A stretch of 64,000 nt of DNA from Brasenia schreberi (taxonomy: Eukaryota; Streptophyta; Magnoliopsida; Nymphaeales; Cabombaceae). Position numbers and translations under genes: made by a program. Shown here piece by piece: positions 62,251-64,000 of the stretch (position 1 is the stretch's first letter; each line of letters starts with the position of its first letter). The DNA is taken from NCBI GenBank assembly GCA_036023115.1, contig JAYKKT010000047.1:2106001-2170000 (forward strand). The letters are read 5' to 3'. The notes under the pieces are model-generated. The model was given only the letters and a program-made list of their open reading frames with translations. It did not search any database and was not told the DNA's origin.

Positions 62251-63905
62251 ATGAAGTCACTAAACAACTGGTTAGGATTTTCACAGTCGCCTCATATTGC
62301 ATTGGGTGCCACCTCTCCAACCCATCAACAAGAGCAAGCGCAAGAGATTCAGACTGCTCTTTTACTATACTCAAATATTGATAGGCATTGTGCTGAAGCA
62401 GAAAATGAAGACCCTTTGTCTCACTTGACAGCAATGCCACTAAAATCTGATGGCTCTCTGTACATCACTGATGCTTGCAACAGCTCACAAACAGAAGGTT
62501 GTGTTCACTCTAGTCACTTTGTGTTTTACCTCTTATGCCATGTGTGGGAACACTCCATGCTTATCATGCATTTGTTTGATAATGGTCAGGAGTTCTGATG
62601 CCTGCTTTTTCATCTCCTAAACTAGAAGATTTCTTGGGTGGTGCAGCCATGGAAGTCAATCAGTATGCGCTTGAAAACGGGGCCATTACACATAGTTTTG
62701 ATCGCATGTGTTACCAACAAAGCCCCGCATTAAGCAACATCTGCCCCTCACTTGGTCCCCAATCCTATAGAAACTTTGATTTGCAGCAATACCCATCTTT
62801 CCAACTATGCCAACAAGATCGCATTTGCTCCCAAGCTATAGGAAATGAGGTTCTGCAGTCATTTTTTGGTGATGAGTCCAGATCGAATCATCTAGCAGAC
62901 TCTGGCCTTGATCTTCCTGCCATAGCAGATGGTGATAGTATCTCAATTGTCGATCCTTGGATGAGAAGTTACTGTCACGAAATGGGAAACAAAATGAATG
63001 GCTTGTATGGTGAGACTCATAGTATTGGAGCTGTTGTCTATGGGGATTCGAAGTCCTTGAGTCTCTCGACGAATTCCGGTTCACATACTAGCTGTGTTAC
63101 AACTCAACAGCAGATATCTTCAACTGGAGTTGACCCAATTGCTGTAGAATCAAGGAAGAAGGTAGGTGGGAAACTTGTGCATAGGAAGTCCATCGACACC
63201 TTTGGGCAGAGAACATCTCAGTATAGAGGAGTTACAAGGTTAGTCTAACAAACTATCTGTGTTTAAAATTACTCATAAATCGCTTTTTCTTTGTCCCTTT
63301 GTTACTGATATTGGTGATATAATCATGTCATTTTTATGTTTATCAGGCATAGATGGACTGGTAGATATGAAGCTCATCTACGGGATAGTAGTTGTAAGAA
63401 AGAAGGACAAACCAGGAAAGGCAGACAAGGTTTGTTTGCATTAGTCATTGTGTGTGGTTTACTGTGCCTTTCCTTTTGATGGTCCTATTCCAAGCCACAA
63501 CCAAAACTAGACCTTTTCTCCACACTAAGTGGAGCAGTCTGCATGGTTATTTTAATCAACATCAGCTTGATTTTGTATAGGTATCAGCAATTAACTTTCA
63601 AAAAACAAGATCATGTTCTATTCTTTCCTTTTAATACTTTATAGTCATTCTCTCCCGCCATCTAATTTCTCCCATCTACTCATTAAAGTTCCATATGGCC
63701 ACCTATTTGAATGTTTCAACCAGCTTAAGCATCATCTCTTTTCTATTCTCTCTCATTTTATATTTTTTTATTGTCACACCAACTTCTCATGGCCATGTGA
63801 ACGTGTAAGTTGTTTAGGGTATCTGCTTGACTGTTTTACTTTTGTCTTTGATATGCTCTTGCGTGTGGAAATACAATATGGGCAACATCAATGCAGTCTA
63901 TTTAG
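62251..63905 (+). CDS. ANT-like: AINTEGUMENTA-like AP2-domain transcription factor, first four coding exons (partial)
   Basis: Exons 62251-62497, 62590-63238, 63347-63429 and 63897-63905 join in phase; the gene continues beyond 64000. Conserved blocks: WLGFSQS (residues 7-13), [11 protein letters not shown] (62-72, also found in ANT), PKLEDFLGG (92-100), [32 protein letters not shown] (to residue 299), then the first AP2 repeat [23 protein letters not shown] and [18 protein letters not shown] points to the ANT/AIL1 branch rather than PLT/BBM. ANT-type proteins are nuclear DNA-binding factors controlling organ size, meristem and ovule development. Exon 4 is the 9-nt microexon typical of the family. 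The normally invariant Trp of EAHLWDNS is Arg (codon CGG, 63381-63383, residue 311) and Asn is Ser. The second AP2 repeat lies outside the window. Confidence 0.93.
63490..63800 (-). mobile_element. Decayed RTE-type LINE 3' end in intron 3 of the ANT-like gene
   Basis: On the plus strand CCACAACCAAAACTAGACCT and TTTCTCCACACTAAGTGGAG correspond to the RTE tail CAACAACAACTAAGCCTTTT; CAACCAGCTTAAGCATCATC and CTCTCTCATTTTATATTTTT match the LINE at 54566-55615 near 54805-54840. Highly diverged, so this is an old insertion. Confidence 0.55.
63897..63905 (+). other. 9-nt microexon (exon 4) of the ANT-like gene
   Basis: GCAG, TCTATTTAG, GTAAAG: acceptor, exon and donor in 19 nt. With the G carried over from exon 3 it reads Val-Tyr-Leu plus the first base of Gly, continuing GRQ into VYLG, exactly as in AP2/ANT proteins whose genes split VYL into a 9-nt exon. 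Confidence 0.85.
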
Positions 63906-64000
63906 GTAAAGATTTACTTCAGTTTGAAAGTCAAGTTCAAACAACTTTAATCCACCCTTTTCTTCTCCACTTGTCAAAGTTCCCGATTTTGTATATTGTA

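Overview
This window is nuclear DNA of a flowering plant. The protein-coding genes are split by introns and belong to land-plant families: an EPFL secreted peptide, an AINTEGUMENTA-type AP2 factor, a bHLH factor of the BIGPETAL/CIB group, a secreted phospholipase-D-like protein and an F-box protein. Non-coding DNA is AT-rich and crowded with (TA)n, (CT)n and (CA)n tracts, RTE-type LINEs with (TTG)n tails, tRNA-derived SINEs, and hAT- and Harbinger-like MITEs. The lineage within angiosperms cannot be settled by reading alone.

Layout. At the left edge is exon 1 of a secreted phospholipase-D-like gene (minus strand, runs off the window). Next is a complete eight-exon ELP4 (Elongator subunit) gene, minus strand, 7848 to 1912. 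Its first intron looks U12-type, one intron carries a decayed LINE, and a LINE sits in its likely 5' UTR intron. From 10.8 to 15.2 kb SINE copies and hAT MITEs surround a three-exon EPFL peptide gene (minus, 13887 to 13337). From 15.2 to 22 kb lie AT-rich DNA, a 5'-truncated Ty1/copia element (18450-20030) and a triplicated block separated by very long TATA/CATA/GA arrays. A two-exon piece of an unidentified conserved gene follows (22098-23152), then an intronless F-box gene (minus, 26584-25331).

The stretch 26.6-40.9 kb has no supported gene. It holds MITEs, LINE and SINE copies, a Harbinger-like MITE with TAA target duplications and a degenerate tandem array. At 43051-40942 (minus) is a complete eight-exon bHLH gene. 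Repeats fill 43.1-51.7 kb. At 51901-53558 (plus) is a two-exon hnRNP-like RNA-binding protein gene, followed by a well-preserved 5'-truncated RTE LINE with an 18-bp target duplication (54566-55615). The right end holds the first four coding exons of an AINTEGUMENTA-like gene (plus, from 62251), including the 9-nt microexon typical of that family; the gene continues past the window.

The genes do not form a pathway or cluster; each is an independent plant gene. All exon models were assembled by hand from splice signals, reading phase and remembered family sequences; none was checked by alignment or transcript data. The most unusual observations are the AT-AA U12-type intron in ELP4, the Trp-to-Arg change in the first AP2 repeat of the ANT-like gene, the in-frame stop-free bHLH intron encoding a hydrophobic segment, the nested transposon insertions, and the triplicated microsatellite block at 20-22 kb. 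No clearly new biological system was recognised.
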